A DNA stretch of 64,000 nucleotides from Rhizobium leguminosarum (GCF_001679785.1 NZ_CP016286.1:2542001-2606000), one strand, 5' to 3'; counted from the first letter of the stretch, positions 34,060-45,329 are shown. Numbers and translations: made by a program. The notes: generated by a model not told the origin, from the sequence alone.

Positions 34060-34305
34060 ATGGCTCGCTATTATTTCGATCTACACAACGGCGAAGGTCC
34101 CACGCGCGACGAGCACGGTACCGAGCTCAAATCTCGTGAAGACATTCCGAAAGAGCTGACCCGCATCCTGCTGGATGTGGCCCGCGACGAACTGCCCGCA
34201 GGTGATCGCATGACGATCGCGATCACCGTTCGCAACGAGAGCGGCGATCCGGTCACGGTTGCCAGCCTCGTCTTCAACAATGAATGGCTCGACGTCTTAC
34301 AATAG
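34060..34305 (+). CDS. DUF6894 small protein
   Basis: Protein of 81 residues: MARYYFDLHNGEGPTRDEHG then ELKSREDIPKELTRILLDVA and SLVFNNEWL. This is the DUF6894 signature (RYYFDLH...D..G). RBS CAGGAAAAAAC. Function unknown; related to the gene at 34474. Confidence 0.85.
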   Translation: MARYYFDLHNGEGPTRDEHGTELKSREDIPKELTRILLDVARDELPAGDRMTIAITVRNESGDPVTVASLVFNNEWLDVLQ

Positions 34306-34473
34306 CGGCCGCCGTTTAGTGGCTGCCGCGGTCACTCCTACGCATCAATCCGACTCGGTCGATCGTGACGCGACGCTAAGAGCCGCCCTCGTGGCCGGCA
34401 ATTAAATTTGACATAGTCTTTCGATTGCTTCAGCTCGACCGACAGCTATGCAAGGCAGGCACGTCGGTCGCGG

Positions 34474-34707
34474 CTATTTCGAAATTTCTTCGAGAATCAG
34501 CCGGATTTCCGCCAGCGGCCGCCGGCTTTCATCGAACAGTTCCACCGACATCATATTCAATGGTGCAGTCGGCAAGCCTTCGGCTGCCATCTCCGCAAGA
34601 ACACGTCGCGCCTCCGCTTTCGCAGCCTCCACGGAGTCGAAATCATATCCCGTCTCGGTCGCCCCGGCACCATCACGATCGAAGAGCTGAAAGTAGAATT
34701 TCGGCAC
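34474..34707 (-). CDS. DUF6894 small protein, paralog of 34060
   Basis: Protein of 77 residues: MPKFYFQLFDRDGAGATETG, then YDFDSVEAAKAEARRVLAEM and MMSVELFDESRRPLAEIRLI. The GTG start at 34707 follows GGGGGATGT. It lies convergent to the paralog. Function unknown. Confidence 0.85.
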   Translation of the reverse strand: MPKFYFQLFDRDGAGATETGYDFDSVEAAKAEARRVLAEMAAEGLPTAPLNMMSVELFDESRRPLAEIRLILEEISK

Positions 34708-34765
34708 GACACATCCCCCGCTAGATGATCCTAACGATCCGGCGGGCAACATGTTCCGCCCACCA

Positions 34766-35176
34766 TCAGAAGGTGCCAGCTTCCGGAGAGGCCATTTCCT
34801 CGATGCCATCGACACGGTCGGGGTAAAAGGCGAGATGGTCCTTGATGTTGCTGACCGCGGCATTCGGTGCCTCGTAGGTCCAGACGGCATTCTTCGAGCG
34901 ATCGCCGCCCGCAATGATGCTGTAATAGGAGGCATCGCCCTTATAGGGGCAATGGCTGCTATGGTCGGTCCGCTGAAGCAGCGACATGTCCACATCTCGG
35001 CGCGGAATATACTGCACCGGCGGATAGGAGGCTTCGCGCAACGTCAGCGCATCACGAGTATCGGCGATCGCCTTGCCGCCAAGCGTGACGACGACGCGAG
35101 AGGGATTGTATTCGACGGTGATCGGATGGTCCGGCCCCGGAATCTTGATCGGCTTGTTTGACATTTTTTCTGACAT
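34766..35176 (-). CDS. DUF427 domain protein
   Basis: Protein of 136 residues: TVEYNPSRVVVTLGGKAIAD, SYPPVQYIPRRDVDMSLL and the conserved CPYKGDASYYSI (about 85-96), followed by VWTYEAPNAAV and DHLAFYPDRVD. The DUF427 fold is known from structures but its function is open. ATG at 35176 follows GGAGAAAAACCCCC. Confidence 0.9.
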   Translation of the reverse strand: MSEKMSNKPIKIPGPDHPITVEYNPSRVVVTLGGKAIADTRDALTLREASYPPVQYIPRRDVDMSLLQRTDHSSHCPYKGDASYYSIIAGGDRSKNAVWTYEAPNAAVSNIKDHLAFYPDRVDGIEEMASPEAGTF

Positions 35177-35278
35177 GGGGGTTTTTCTCCGGAAGGTATC
35201 GGTCCCATGGAGATAGGGCGGACATGCCCCCGGCCCAAGGCCTCGAACCTTTTGATCTGACGACACCTGGGGTCAACC

Positions 35279-35971
35279 TCAGAATTCGAAACGCGGTGAC
35301 ACCGGACTGAGTATCACCGTTTTCGCCACCACCGGCCAGTGACGTACGAGCGCATCAGCAGCTGTTTCAATCAGGCGGGCGATGTCGTCGCCGGCAGAGA
35401 CGTGCAGGGCCTCGGCAACGATCAGCACCGAGCGCGTCGTCTCACGCACCGCCGAAAGCCCGCTCTGCCGGTTCGTCCAGCGCCGCGCATGTGCCCTGCC
35501 CTCCGCGTCTGCGAAGATCACCTCGTTCGCCTCCGGATGCTCGATTTCGCCGGCGAAAGTCAGATAGGTCTCGTCACCCTTGGCTCGCCGGACTTCGAGA
35601 TCGCCAGCGATCTTTTCAGTGTCGAAGACCGCGATCGGGATGGCGAAAGCGAGCGAAATCGCATTGCAGAGATCGATGAGCGGATGCAGGCGCGGCAGCG
35701 CATGTTCCTGGCGGAAGCGGCGCAGCAGCGCCTCGGAAGCGCAGCGATATTGCGTCGGCTTCAGCCCCATACGGGAAAAGCCGCGCCGCCAGGCCTGGAT
35801 TTCGGGGAATTCGCCTTCCTGCGCTTTGGCCAGCCGGGTCTCGGCGATCGCGTTGAAGCTTGCGATCGCCGCCTCGACATCGGCATCCGCATGGATCCCT
35901 CCCGCATGGAGCGCGCCGGCGCGAAGCTCCGGAAAGGCCTGCCACATGGCGTCGGAATGGCTGAACTGCAT
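35279..35971 (-). CDS. B3/B4 tRNA-editing-like domain protein
   Basis: Protein of 230 residues with the B3/4 domain first seen in phenylalanyl-tRNA synthetase beta chains: SRMGLKPTQYRCASEALLRR, LIDLCNAISLAFAIPIAVFD and EVIFADAEGRAHARRWTNRQ. Stand-alone forms may edit mischarged tRNA or amino-acid derivatives. RBS GGAGGGAGATAGACC. It starts 4 bp after the EamA gene ends and shares its operon. Confidence 0.88.
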   Translation of the reverse strand: MQFSHSDAMWQAFPELRAGALHAGGIHADADVEAAIASFNAIAETRLAKAQEGEFPEIQAWRRGFSRMGLKPTQYRCASEALLRRFRQEHALPRLHPLIDLCNAISLAFAIPIAVFDTEKIAGDLEVRRAKGDETYLTFAGEIEHPEANEVIFADAEGRAHARRWTNRQSGLSAVRETTRSVLIVAEALHVSAGDDIARLIETAADALVRHWPVVAKTVILSPVSPRFEF

Positions 35972-35974
35972 GGT

Positions 35975-36871
35975 CTATCTCCCTCCGGCAAGTTTCACGG
36001 TACGGCTCCCGGCAAAGGCAAGCCCGAGCACGGCCGCAAGCACGCAGCCGATGCCGGCGATCTGGCTGAGCCCGACCGGCTCGCCAAGGATGATGAAGGC
36101 AAGCATGACGGCGGAAACCGGCGCCAGCGCGGTGAAGAGCGCGGCCTCCGTGCCGCTTACCCTTTCTGCCCCCGCATACCACAGCAGAAATCCGCCGACG
36201 GTCGGCACCAGCGCATAATAGACGACGGCACCCAAAGCGCTTGTGGAAATACCATGTGCGAAAGGCGCTTCAAAAACAGCCGGGATGGCGGCAACGATGA
36301 AGCCGATGCCGGCCATCAGCGTCGACAGGGCAAGCGGCGCAACGTCCGTCTTCAGTCTTTTGTTCAGCAGGATGAACAGCCCCTCGCAGACGACGGCCAG
36401 GAAGATCAGCGCATTGCCGGAGAGCGCCCCTCCGGCCGCATCCGGCGTGAAGGCGATCGACAGCCCGCCCGCCGTCGCAAGCGCCACGGCCAGAAGCAGG
36501 GCACGCTGCGGCCGTTCGCGAAGCAGCATTATGGAGATTGCGGCCGACACCACCGGCAGCGTGCCGATGATGACGCCGGCATCGGCCGCCGAGGTCAGGC
36601 TGAGGCCGGAGATCAGCAGCGTCGTATAACCGACGCTGCCGGCCCCGGCCTGAATGATGAGGATGAGGCGGTCATGCCTGGAGAGTGTCGGCAGCCGCGC
36701 GCTGGTCGCCCACATCAGCAGGAGAAGGACAGGAAAGGCGACGGCGAAGCGCAATGCGGTGGCGCTGAACGGCGGCAGACCCGAAGCGATGAGTTTGCTG
36801 GCGACGACCGTGCTTCCGACCGTCAGCATCGCCAGCGCCAGATAAACATAACCTTTAACCTGCCTCGACAT
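35975..36871 (-). CDS. EamA/DMT family transporter
   Basis: Inner-membrane transporter of 298 residues with ten predicted segments in two EamA repeats (first: AMLTVGSTVVASKLIASGLP; second: LVPTVGGFLLWYAGAERVSG). Members export amino acids or other small metabolites. RBS CAGGAGACGCTGA. It lies between an AraC regulator and the B3/4 gene on the same strand. The three may act on one amino-acid-like compound (inference). Confidence 0.92.
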   Translation of the reverse strand: MSRQVKGYVYLALAMLTVGSTVVASKLIASGLPPFSATALRFAVAFPVLLLLMWATSARLPTLSRHDRLILIIQAGAGSVGYTTLLISGLSLTSAADAGVIIGTLPVVSAAISIMLLRERPQRALLLAVALATAGGLSIAFTPDAAGGALSGNALIFLAVVCEGLFILLNKRLKTDVAPLALSTLMAGIGFIVAAIPAVFEAPFAHGISTSALGAVVYYALVPTVGGFLLWYAGAERVSGTEAALFTALAPVSAVMLAFIILGEPVGLSQIAGIGCVLAAVLGLAFAGSRTVKLAGGR

Positions 36872-36955
36872 TCAGCGTCTCCTGTTGGATGCGCCGAGAA
36901 AACAGCAGGAGCCGGTCGGGGTCTTGAACGAAATTGCAGCTGCAAAGCAAGCTGC

Positions 36956-37762
36956 TCAGAGAAAGGCGCCGGCATAGAGGCGCGGCGACAGACCGTATTT
37001 GCGCACGAAGACGCGCGTCATGTGGCTCTGGTCGGCAAAGCCGCTGGCAAAGGCCGCTTCCGCAAGCGGCATGCCCTGAGCGATCAGCCGTCGGGCGATA
37101 TGGATTCGGGCCTGGACGAGATAGGCATGCGGGGTCAATCCGGTCGCCTTGGCAAAACCGCGCAGCACCTGGAAGCGGCTGAGCCCGCTTTCCCTGGAGA
37201 GGTCGGCGAGCGAGACGGCGGCAAGCGGATCATCATCGATCAGGTCTCGGGCCGCGCGGATCGACGCCGGTACCAGTGGCCGCTCTTCGGTACCAGAACA
37301 CTCCCGCATGACATCGGCGACGAGTTGCAGAAGCAGTTCCTCGCGAAGCAGCTCCGCCGTCGCCCCGCCGCCGGTCACCGCGCCAAACAGCGTTTCGAAG
37401 CGGGCAGCGATCGCCGCATTGCGGATGACGGGATGCGGGATTTCCGATCGTGCTACCCCGCTTTCGGTGATCTCTCGTGACAGACCGCTGACGATGGCGG
37501 GATCGAAATAGAGGATGCGCCACGATCGCCCCTCGCCGATCGGCGCGCCGTCATGCACCTCGTTCGGATTGACCGTGATGATGTCACCGGCCTCGGCCTC
37601 CACCACGCCTCGGCCACTGAGCGACGACTGCGCACCGGCGGACATCAGGCCGATGCCGAACTGCTCATGCGTATGGCGCGCAAAGCTGTGATGCGTTTCC
37701 GCCTCCACCGCTTCGACACCTGATAGCGCCGAGCGCAACATCCTGAACTGGTTTTTCGCCAT
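36956..37762 (-). CDS. AraC family regulator
   Basis: Protein of 268 residues: cupin-type ligand domain (HTHEQFGIGLMSAGAQSSLS, GDIITVNPNEVHDGAPI) and C-terminal double HTH (VSLADLSRESGLSRFQVLRG, then ARRLIAQGMPLAEAAFASGF and DQSHMTRVFVRKYGLSP). ATG at 37762 follows GGACAGAGA. It is first in the AraC-EamA-B3/4 group and probably controls it. Confidence 0.92.
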   Translation of the reverse strand: MAKNQFRMLRSALSGVEAVEAETHHSFARHTHEQFGIGLMSAGAQSSLSGRGVVEAEAGDIITVNPNEVHDGAPIGEGRSWRILYFDPAIVSGLSREITESGVARSEIPHPVIRNAAIAARFETLFGAVTGGGATAELLREELLLQLVADVMRECSGTEERPLVPASIRAARDLIDDDPLAAVSLADLSRESGLSRFQVLRGFAKATGLTPHAYLVQARIHIARRLIAQGMPLAEAAFASGFADQSHMTRVFVRKYGLSPRLYAGAFL

Positions 37763-37841
37763 TCTCTGTCCGCAGGTCCGATCGCCGGACACTCTGCCAG
37801 CCACGGTGAGATGACGCAATCATGGCGGCTAGGATGCCTGC

Positions 37842-38639
37842 CTAGAAGAACTCGTCGAGCAGCTGATAATAATCGAGTCTCGCCGGATCCGTGGCCGGCA
37901 TGCCGTAGCGATCAAGGAAGGCCTGCACCAGCGCCTCGCCGAAATTGTGGGCGATGCTGCGGCAGGCGAGTGCGATATCCTGATAGCGGTCGGCGACGCC
38001 GAGACGACTGCAGTCGATGTAGCCGGAGAACCCGTCTTCCGAAGCGATGAAATTCGGCAGACAGGCATCACCATGGGTAACGACGAGATCCTCGCGGCCA
38101 GGCCTCCCGCTTTCGAGATCGGCAAACAGAGCCTCCGCCCTCTTTCCAAGCCGCGTCTCATCGAAATCGGTCTCGTCGACGATACCGGCCTGCATCCGCG
38201 CTTTCGCCACCGCGATACGCCTCTCCAGCCGGTGATCGAAGGGGCAGGATGCGATCGGCAGGCGATGCAGGTCAAGAAGCGCCGCAGCCAGCAGCTCAAC
38301 CCGCGCAAGCGGCGTCAGCACTGATGCGCTGGCGAGATCACTCCCGGGCAGCGCGCTGATCAGCAGCCGGTTGCGCGCACCATCGCTATCCTCTGCAATG
38401 ACACCAGGACAGGGCAGACCGGAAGCCTTGACCCAGCGAAGCCTGACGGCTTCGTCAGCGAGTTCGCCGAAAGCACCAGCCTCTTCGACCTTCAGATAAA
38501 GCGTCGGCAATCCCGGAGCTTCCAGCCGGAAGACACTTGCGGCGGAGCGGCCGAGCGCATCGCGTTCGAACCGGTAACCAGCCAGACGGGCATCGAGCGC
38601 GCTCGCCGACGGCGGTTGATCCTCTTGGAAAATCGACAT
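37842..38639 (-). CDS. APH(3')-type aminoglycoside phosphotransferase
   Basis: Protein of 265 residues closely patterned on NptII. ATP-binding Lys in TLYLKVEEAG, catalytic loop VTHGDACLPN (about 183-192), metal-binding GYIDCSRLGVADRYQDIALA and the C-terminal YYQLLDEFF all match. It should transfer phosphate from ATP to the 3'-OH of kanamycin or neomycin-like drugs. It sits among core genes without IS or integron parts, so it looks like a resident chromosomal enzyme; the natural substrate may differ. Confidence 0.92.
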   Translation of the reverse strand: MSIFQEDQPPSASALDARLAGYRFERDALGRSAASVFRLEAPGLPTLYLKVEEAGAFGELADEAVRLRWVKASGLPCPGVIAEDSDGARNRLLISALPGSDLASASVLTPLARVELLAAALLDLHRLPIASCPFDHRLERRIAVAKARMQAGIVDETDFDETRLGKRAEALFADLESGRPGREDLVVTHGDACLPNFIASEDGFSGYIDCSRLGVADRYQDIALACRSIAHNFGEALVQAFLDRYGMPATDPARLDYYQLLDEFF

Positions 38640-38744
38640 GATATCCAGGCCATTGATGCTGGCGCATTATCCCGACAGGGCGGGACAACACAAGCGGCGC
38701 GATCGCTCAACGCACATTGGCAGACTGAACGGGCCTCCGCGACC

Positions 38745-38906
38745 TCAATGAACGGTTTCGGCGGGTGCGGCTTCGAGAAGGATTTCAAAAGCCTCTTCCA
38801 GAGCAGCCACCAGAATATCGGTCAGCTCGTCGCCCTTGTTTTCCAGGAACAGCGCACTGACGGCTTCGTCCTGATGCTCAAAAAAACGCTCAATCTCGTT
38901 CGACAT
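38745..38906 (-). CDS. Small acidic hypothetical protein (53 aa)
   Basis: Protein of 53 residues, MSNEIERFFEHQDEAVSALF to EILLEAAPAETVH. It is a strongly acidic helix. GAAGAAGGGACAAATGAT precedes the ATG, a good RBS. No family recognised. It lies upstream of the phosphotransferase on the same strand (105 bp). Confidence 0.6.
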   Translation of the reverse strand: MSNEIERFFEHQDEAVSALFLENKGDELTDILVAALEEAFEILLEAAPAETVH

Positions 38907-39009
38907 ATCATTTGTCCCTTCTTCACCGGAATCATCACGGCCATAGGAAGAAGCTAGGTGCGGTTCCTTGCGTGGGGCTTATTGCAGCGGTCGAACTCTT
39001 TCCCGATCG

Positions 39010-40083
39010 TTAGTCTTCAGGAAAGCGACGGTTTTTCCATTCGCTGCGCGGAACCGAATTTCCGACATCATACTCGAAGGATATGACCTTCGTCGCATCA
39101 TTATCCACTTCGCACCTGAATCTGACCTCAAACCATTCATTGCCGCTCTTGAAGGCCCCACGCCGTGCATCAAGTACACTTCCACTCAAAAGTGAGTAGG
39201 AAGGTAGCCAACGCGGTTGATATTGCGGGGCCGAATGGATCAGTTGCTGCCTGAGTTCGGTCTGGCAAAGCTGGTTGATACGCTCTCCTCGCGGCAGATT
39301 GCTGATCGCGGTCTTGATCATCGGACTGGCGATTGCCTTCTCGGAAAACAGCGTCTTCGCCTTGATCATTTCGTCCGCCTCCTTTGCCTCGGCTTTCGGC
39401 AGCGTCGAGGGTGCTGACATCGTTGTGTCCTCGGGTGGCTTCGCCTGCTCGAAATTCGTCTTTGTCTCGTCCTGTCCTGTAGCAGCCGGCCCGTTCTTTT
39501 CCGGGTTAGCCTCAACAGCCTCCACCTGTGGAAGTTCAATATCCTGAGGCACCGGATTCGCCGCAGTCATTGTCTCCGAAACTTGAGGCTTTTTGGGCTG
39601 CGGCGGCTCGACTGGTGCCTCCTCCGGTTTTACATCAGCAATTGGTGGCTTTGGCGCTTCCGCCCGCTGAGGCTCTCCCTGTGCCTTTTCTTTCGGCGCT
39701 GAATCCTTGTCGGCAAATTCAAGCACCGGACGAAAAGTGCGCGACCTTGGAGGTTCTGCCTGAGGCTTTGCAGCTTCCGACGGCGGCGGTGGTGGCGGTG
39801 GCGGAGGCGGTGGAGGTGGTTCCTTCTTGGCCTCTTCCGGCGGCTTCGGCTCGGGTGGCTTTGGCTTGGGCTCGGGCTTCTTCTCCTCCGGCGGCGGAAC
39901 GAGCTCCACTTTCACACTCTCGTCTTCGGCAGGTTTCGGCTCAATCTTCGGCAGCCCGAAAATGAGAAGAGCAACGATAGGAATATGCGCGACAACGGAC
40001 GCGACGACGCCCCAGCGGATTTCAGGCCGCTGTTTTCCCGTTTCGTGCTGCGCTTCCGCCGGTTCTACGTCTTCTTCTGTCAC
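39010..40083 (-). CDS. TonB-like proline-rich DUF930 protein
   Basis: Protein of 357 residues: one N-terminal membrane anchor (VVASVVAHIPIVALLIFGLP, about 28-47), a long periplasmic Pro/Lys/Glu-rich stretch with a run of 13 prolines and KPEPKPKPPEPKPPEEAKKE, and a C-terminal DUF930 domain (RINQLCQTELRQQLIHSAPQ to KVISFEYDVGNSVPRSEWK). The layout is TonB-like, but the C-terminus is not TonB. It may span the periplasm. GTG at 40083 is the most likely start; the RBS is weak. Confidence 0.78.
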   Translation of the reverse strand: MTEEDVEPAEAQHETGKQRPEIRWGVVASVVAHIPIVALLIFGLPKIEPKPAEDESVKVELVPPPEEKKPEPKPKPPEPKPPEEAKKEPPPPPPPPPPPPPSEAAKPQAEPPRSRTFRPVLEFADKDSAPKEKAQGEPQRAEAPKPPIADVKPEEAPVEPPQPKKPQVSETMTAANPVPQDIELPQVEAVEANPEKNGPAATGQDETKTNFEQAKPPEDTTMSAPSTLPKAEAKEADEMIKAKTLFSEKAIASPMIKTAISNLPRGERINQLCQTELRQQLIHSAPQYQPRWLPSYSLLSGSVLDARRGAFKSGNEWFEVRFRCEVDNDATKVISFEYDVGNSVPRSEWKNRRFPED

Positions 40084-40160
40084 AGCAGCGATGTGGCCTC
40101 TAAAACCGGCAGCATCAAGCCACAAAAGAAAAAAACCGCGTGATCGAGCAGCGATGAGGG

Positions 40161-40415
40161 TTATTGGCCGGCCACTCCATCGTCGGCCACCAGATTGTGC
40201 TTCTGCCATTCATCTCGCGGAATGGCATCGCCGACGAGGAAGGCAAAGGACACGACCTTGCCGGAGCCGGCATCGAGTTCGCATTTGAACTGAATGTTGT
40301 ACCATTTCCGTTTGCTGCGGAAGGCGCCGCCCTTCACCTCGACATTGTTGCCGCTGACCTTCTCCAAAAAAGTCGGGCCGGAGCCTGCCGCGGAAATTGG
40401 AGCACGCCGCGACAC
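40161..40415 (-). pseudogene. DUF930 fragment, paralog of 39010
   Basis: About 84 residues, MSRRAPISAAGSGPTFLEKV and GGAFRSKRKWYNIQFKCELD to IPRDEWQKHNL. The last 50 residues align with the DUF930 end of the neighbouring TonB-like protein (GAFKSGNEWFEVRFRCEVD). The upstream half of the domain is missing, no signal peptide or RBS is clear, so it is probably a decayed duplicate. Confidence 0.55.
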
Positions 40416-40470
40416 TGCCAGCGCAGCTAACGCTCCGCAACCTTCAAGACCGACGATCTCTGGCCTTCGG

Positions 40471-40764
40471 CTACCCGAGTGAGCCGATGAGATCCCGGTA
40501 GGCGGCTTCCGGGAATGCCTTCAGCGTCTCAGTCCGAACATTGCCGCCCATCGCCAGCGAGAGGGTAAAATGCGCCATGACGGCGTCATCGGGCGCCTCG
40601 CAGACGGCGACCATGTCGTGCCCGCCCATCGTCAGATAGAACTGGTTGAAGGAGCCGCCGACGCTGGTGAGCAATTTCTTCGCGGCATCGAGTCGTTTTG
40701 CCGAGTCGCGGACATTGCGGATGCCCTGATCCGTCCAATTGATCAAAAGAATGTAAGTGGTCAT
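40471..40764 (-). CDS. GYD domain protein
   Basis: Protein of 97 residues: TTYILLINWTDQGIRNVRDS, VGGSFNQFYLTMGGHDMVAV and LAMGGNVRTETLKAFPEAAY. This is the full GYD family pattern, a dimeric ferredoxin-like fold of unknown function. It starts MTTYI at 40764. Confidence 0.92.
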   Translation of the reverse strand: MTTYILLINWTDQGIRNVRDSAKRLDAAKKLLTSVGGSFNQFYLTMGGHDMVAVCEAPDDAVMAHFTLSLAMGGNVRTETLKAFPEAAYRDLIGSLG

Positions 40765-40777
40765 GTCGCACCTCCCA

Positions 40778-40891
40778 GAGCATGATGCCGAAAAGTCTCA
40801 GCGGTTTTCGGACGGTGTCATGCCCTATTTCTTTGATGTGGATCCGGATTCAGATTTCAGGCCCGTCAGGCCTGAAATTATCCGGATCTAG
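40778..40891. repeat. RIME-like palindromic repeat
   Basis: First palindrome AGCATGATGCCGAAAAG ... TTTTCGGACGGTGTCATGC; second arm pair GATCCGGATTCAGATTTCAG and CTGAAATTATCCGGATC. It lies directly upstream of the GYD gene. Confidence 0.8.
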
Positions 40892-41032
40892 CGGAGGATT
40901 AGTTCACACAGGCACACGTCGGCCCTCGCTCGCGCGCGGCGATCGATGCCTTCCCCCGTGGCCGGATTATAGGCTTGTCACCGTGGAGGGACAAGAAAGG
41001 CGGCGGGATCATTGGTATTAATCATGAAAAGC

Positions 41033-41059
41033 AAAAGCCGGGCATGAAGCCCGGCTTTT
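41033..41059 (-). terminator. rpoD terminator
   Basis: AAAAGCCGGGC / GCCCGGCTTTT with a 5-nt loop, T-rich on the minus strand, 30 bp after the rpoD stop codon. Confidence 0.88.
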
Positions 41060-41088
41060 CCAATAGTCAGAACGGCGTGGCCGAAACC

Positions 41089-43146
<2,058 letters not shown>

Positions 43147-43608
43147 TTATATCGTCGCCTTCCTGACGCTATCCAATCTCGCTACGGTGAACGGGCTTTC
43201 TCAGGGCCTGACGCGCCGCACGCGCCGCCTCGAATCACCTTTGCCCACCTAACGGGATGACATTTAAAGCCTGATTAACCACGATTACCGGCACCGGACA
43301 GCAAAGCTTTCTTGCTTTTGGATTTCCGGCCATGGTTGCGCGATCCGCCTTGACCCAGTTCACCATTCAACAAGTCGAACGGTGATTCCCACATTTTTTG
43401 TTCTCGTCAAGCTTTTCCAGAAAAAAAGCCCACAAAAATTCGGAAAAAGCCTTATCCACAGGCTTTGAACCGCGGCATCGATTGCGAACCCTTATTTAAG
43501 ATGCTGCGAACAAAAGACAAGGGCAGCAAATATTTTGCCCATCGTGCCAGTCATTTCTGCCATTTTCGCAGTTGTGCCGACGGTATATTCGCCTTTGAGG
43601 AATGCTGG
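43147..43608. other. rpoD upstream region, no gene seen
   Basis: 462 bases with the rpoD promoter(s) on the minus strand. The section 43380-43490 is A-rich (CCCACATTTTTTG, GAAAAAAAGCCCAC). No reading frame with RBS or family signature. Confidence 0.6.
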
Positions 43609-43956
43609 CTAGCGCGCCGCGCCGTCATACGCCTTCACCGTCAGAGCGCCGATATCGACCGCGGGAATGCAGCGCAGATTGATCGAAGCCATGGCCGCGC
43701 CGTTCGGACCCACGGCCTCGCCGAACGGCGCGATGCCGCAATTGGCGCAGAAGTGATGCCGAATGACATGCCGGTTGAAAGTATAGGTCGAGAGATTGTC
43801 CTCCGGCGTTTTCAGCACCAGCTTCTCGCGCGGCACGAAGGCGAGAAGCCCGCCGCGCCTGCGGCAAAGCGAACAATTGCAGTCGAGCGCCTCGGTGAAT
43901 TCGCCTTCGACCTCGAAAGCCACATTGCCGCAATGGCAGCTTCCTTCATAGAGCAT
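43609..43956 (-). CDS. GFA family (CENP-V/GFA) zinc-binding protein
   Basis: Protein of 115 residues: YEGSCHCGNVAFEVEGEF, LDCNCSLCRRRGGLLAFVPR and HFCANCGIAPFGEA give the conserved Cys sets that bind zinc. GFA proteins are related to glutathione-dependent formaldehyde-activating enzyme; most have unproven activity. RBS AAGGAGACGAC. It starts 9 bp after the tdh stop codon, so it is co-transcribed with tdh. Confidence 0.9.
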   Translation of the reverse strand: MLYEGSCHCGNVAFEVEGEFTEALDCNCSLCRRRGGLLAFVPREKLVLKTPEDNLSTYTFNRHVIRHHFCANCGIAPFGEAVGPNGAAMASINLRCIPAVDIGALTVKAYDGAAR

Positions 43957-43965
43957 GTCGTCTCC

Positions 43966-45003
43966 TTACATCCAATCCATCACAACCTTGCCGGAATTGC
44001 CCGACCGCATCGCCTCGAAGCCGTCGCGGAAATCGTCGATGCCGATCCGGTGGGTGATGATGGGCGCGAGATCGAGGCCGCCCTGGACGAAAGCGATCAT
44101 CTTGTACCAGGTCTCGAACATCTCGCGGCCGTAGATGCCCTTGAGATTGAGCATCTTGAAGATCACCTTGTTCCAGTCGATTTCGAAGCCGGCCGGCGCG
44201 ATGCCGAGGATGGCGATCTTCCCGCCATTGTTCATCTTGTCGATCATGTCGCGGAAGGCAGGTGCGGCCCCCGACATTTCCAGCCCGACATCGAATCCTT
44301 CCGTCATGCCGATCGCCTTCATCACGTCGGCGAGATTTTCCTTCGATGCATCGACGACGTGGTCGATGCCGAGCTTGCGCGCCAGCTCCAGACGGTGTGG
44401 ATTGATATCGGTGATGACGACTTTGCGGGCGCCGGAGCGCTTGGCGACGAGCGCGCCCATGATGCCGATCGGCCCGGCGCCAGTGACGAGCACGTCCTCG
44501 CCGACGAGATCGAAGGAAAGCGCGGTATGCACGGCATTGCCGAACGGATCGAAGATCGCGGCAATCTCGTCTGATATATCGTCCGGGATCGGCACGACAT
44601 TGCTTTCGGGAATGCAGACGAACTCGCCGAAGGAACCTGGGCGGTTGACGCCGACACCGAGCGTATTTCGGCAAAGATGCCCCCTGCCCGCCCGGCAGTT
44701 GCGGCATTTGCCGCAGACGATATGCCCCTCGCCGGAGACCCGCTCGCCGATATGATAGCGGGTGACAGCCGAGCCGATCTCGGCGATCTCGCCGGAGAAT
44801 TCATGGCCGACCACCATCGGCACCGGAATGGTCTTCTGCGCCCACTGATCCCAGTTCCAGATATGGACGTCGGTGCCGCAGATCGCCGATTTCTTCACCC
44901 GGATCAGCACATCGTTCGGCCCGACCTCGGGCACCGGCACATTCTCCATCCAGAGCCCAACCTCCGGTTTCGCTTTGACCAGCGCCTTCATCATGTTCGA
45001 CAT
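43966..45003 (-). CDS. tdh: L-threonine 3-dehydrogenase
   Basis: Zinc- and NAD-dependent enzyme of 345 residues that oxidises threonine to 2-amino-3-ketobutyrate. Catalytic zinc site [15 protein letters not shown] (Cys) and GHEFSGEI (His-Glu), structural zinc cysteines [18 protein letters not shown] site [20 protein letters not shown]. Starts ATG at 45003 (GGTGGA upstream). In most bacteria kbl and tdh are adjacent; here an IS110-type element lies between them. Kbl at 46387 completes the pathway to glycine and acetyl-CoA. Confidence 0.96.
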   Translation of the reverse strand: MSNMMKALVKAKPEVGLWMENVPVPEVGPNDVLIRVKKSAICGTDVHIWNWDQWAQKTIPVPMVVGHEFSGEIAEIGSAVTRYHIGERVSGEGHIVCGKCRNCRAGRGHLCRNTLGVGVNRPGSFGEFVCIPESNVVPIPDDISDEIAAIFDPFGNAVHTALSFDLVGEDVLVTGAGPIGIMGALVAKRSGARKVVITDINPHRLELARKLGIDHVVDASKENLADVMKAIGMTEGFDVGLEMSGAAPAFRDMIDKMNNGGKIAILGIAPAGFEIDWNKVIFKMLNLKGIYGREMFETWYKMIAFVQGGLDLAPIITHRIGIDDFRDGFEAMRSGNSGKVVMDWM

Positions 45004-45047
45004 CGACAATATCCACCCTTACTTGGCGCCCGACTTTGCTATCCCCT

Positions 45048-45092
45048 CTTCTCCCCAGCGGGGAGAAGGTGCCCGTAGGGCGGATGAGGGGG
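45048..45092. repeat. Palindromic repeat, left of IS110 element
   Basis: CTTCTCCCCAGCGGGGAGAA followed by GGTGCCCGTAGGGCGGATGA. A related copy in inverted orientation is at 46329-46373 on the other side of the IS element. Confidence 0.7.
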
Positions 45093-45196
45093 CGGCACGG
45101 CACGCCGTCCAGATCAATTACCCTTCGCTCACGCTCACGGTGTCGCTTCGCTCCGCCCCCTTGCATGTTCAAACTGCATCCATTGATGATGGGTGC

Positions 45197-45285
45197 GACC
45201 TCTGGGGGATGGCCATCCCCCAGAGGTCGGACGGGCGGGACCGTAACCCCCTTGGCTTGAACCGGGGATGAGCCTGGTCCGCCCG
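45197..45285 (+). ncRNA. Candidate bridge RNA region of IS110 element
   Basis: Perfect 32-bp palindrome at 45197-45228 (GACCTCTGGGGGATGG and its complement) then a second stem CGGACGGGCGGGACC with GGTCCGCCCGTCC at 45272-45284. Two strong stems with an internal loop, just before the transposase gene, resemble the folded RNA of IS110 elements. Prediction by position and structure only. Confidence 0.4.
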
Positions 45286-45329
45286 TCCTTCGCGTTTGTC
45301 CTGAACAGATAGTGGGGAGCAGGTCCCGT

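Noticed and set aside
35339..37480. Very long open frame (713 codons) on the + strand opposite B3/4, EamA and AraC genes
   Set aside because: Antisense of three well-supported genes in high-GC DNA; composition Arg/Gly/His-rich with no domain.
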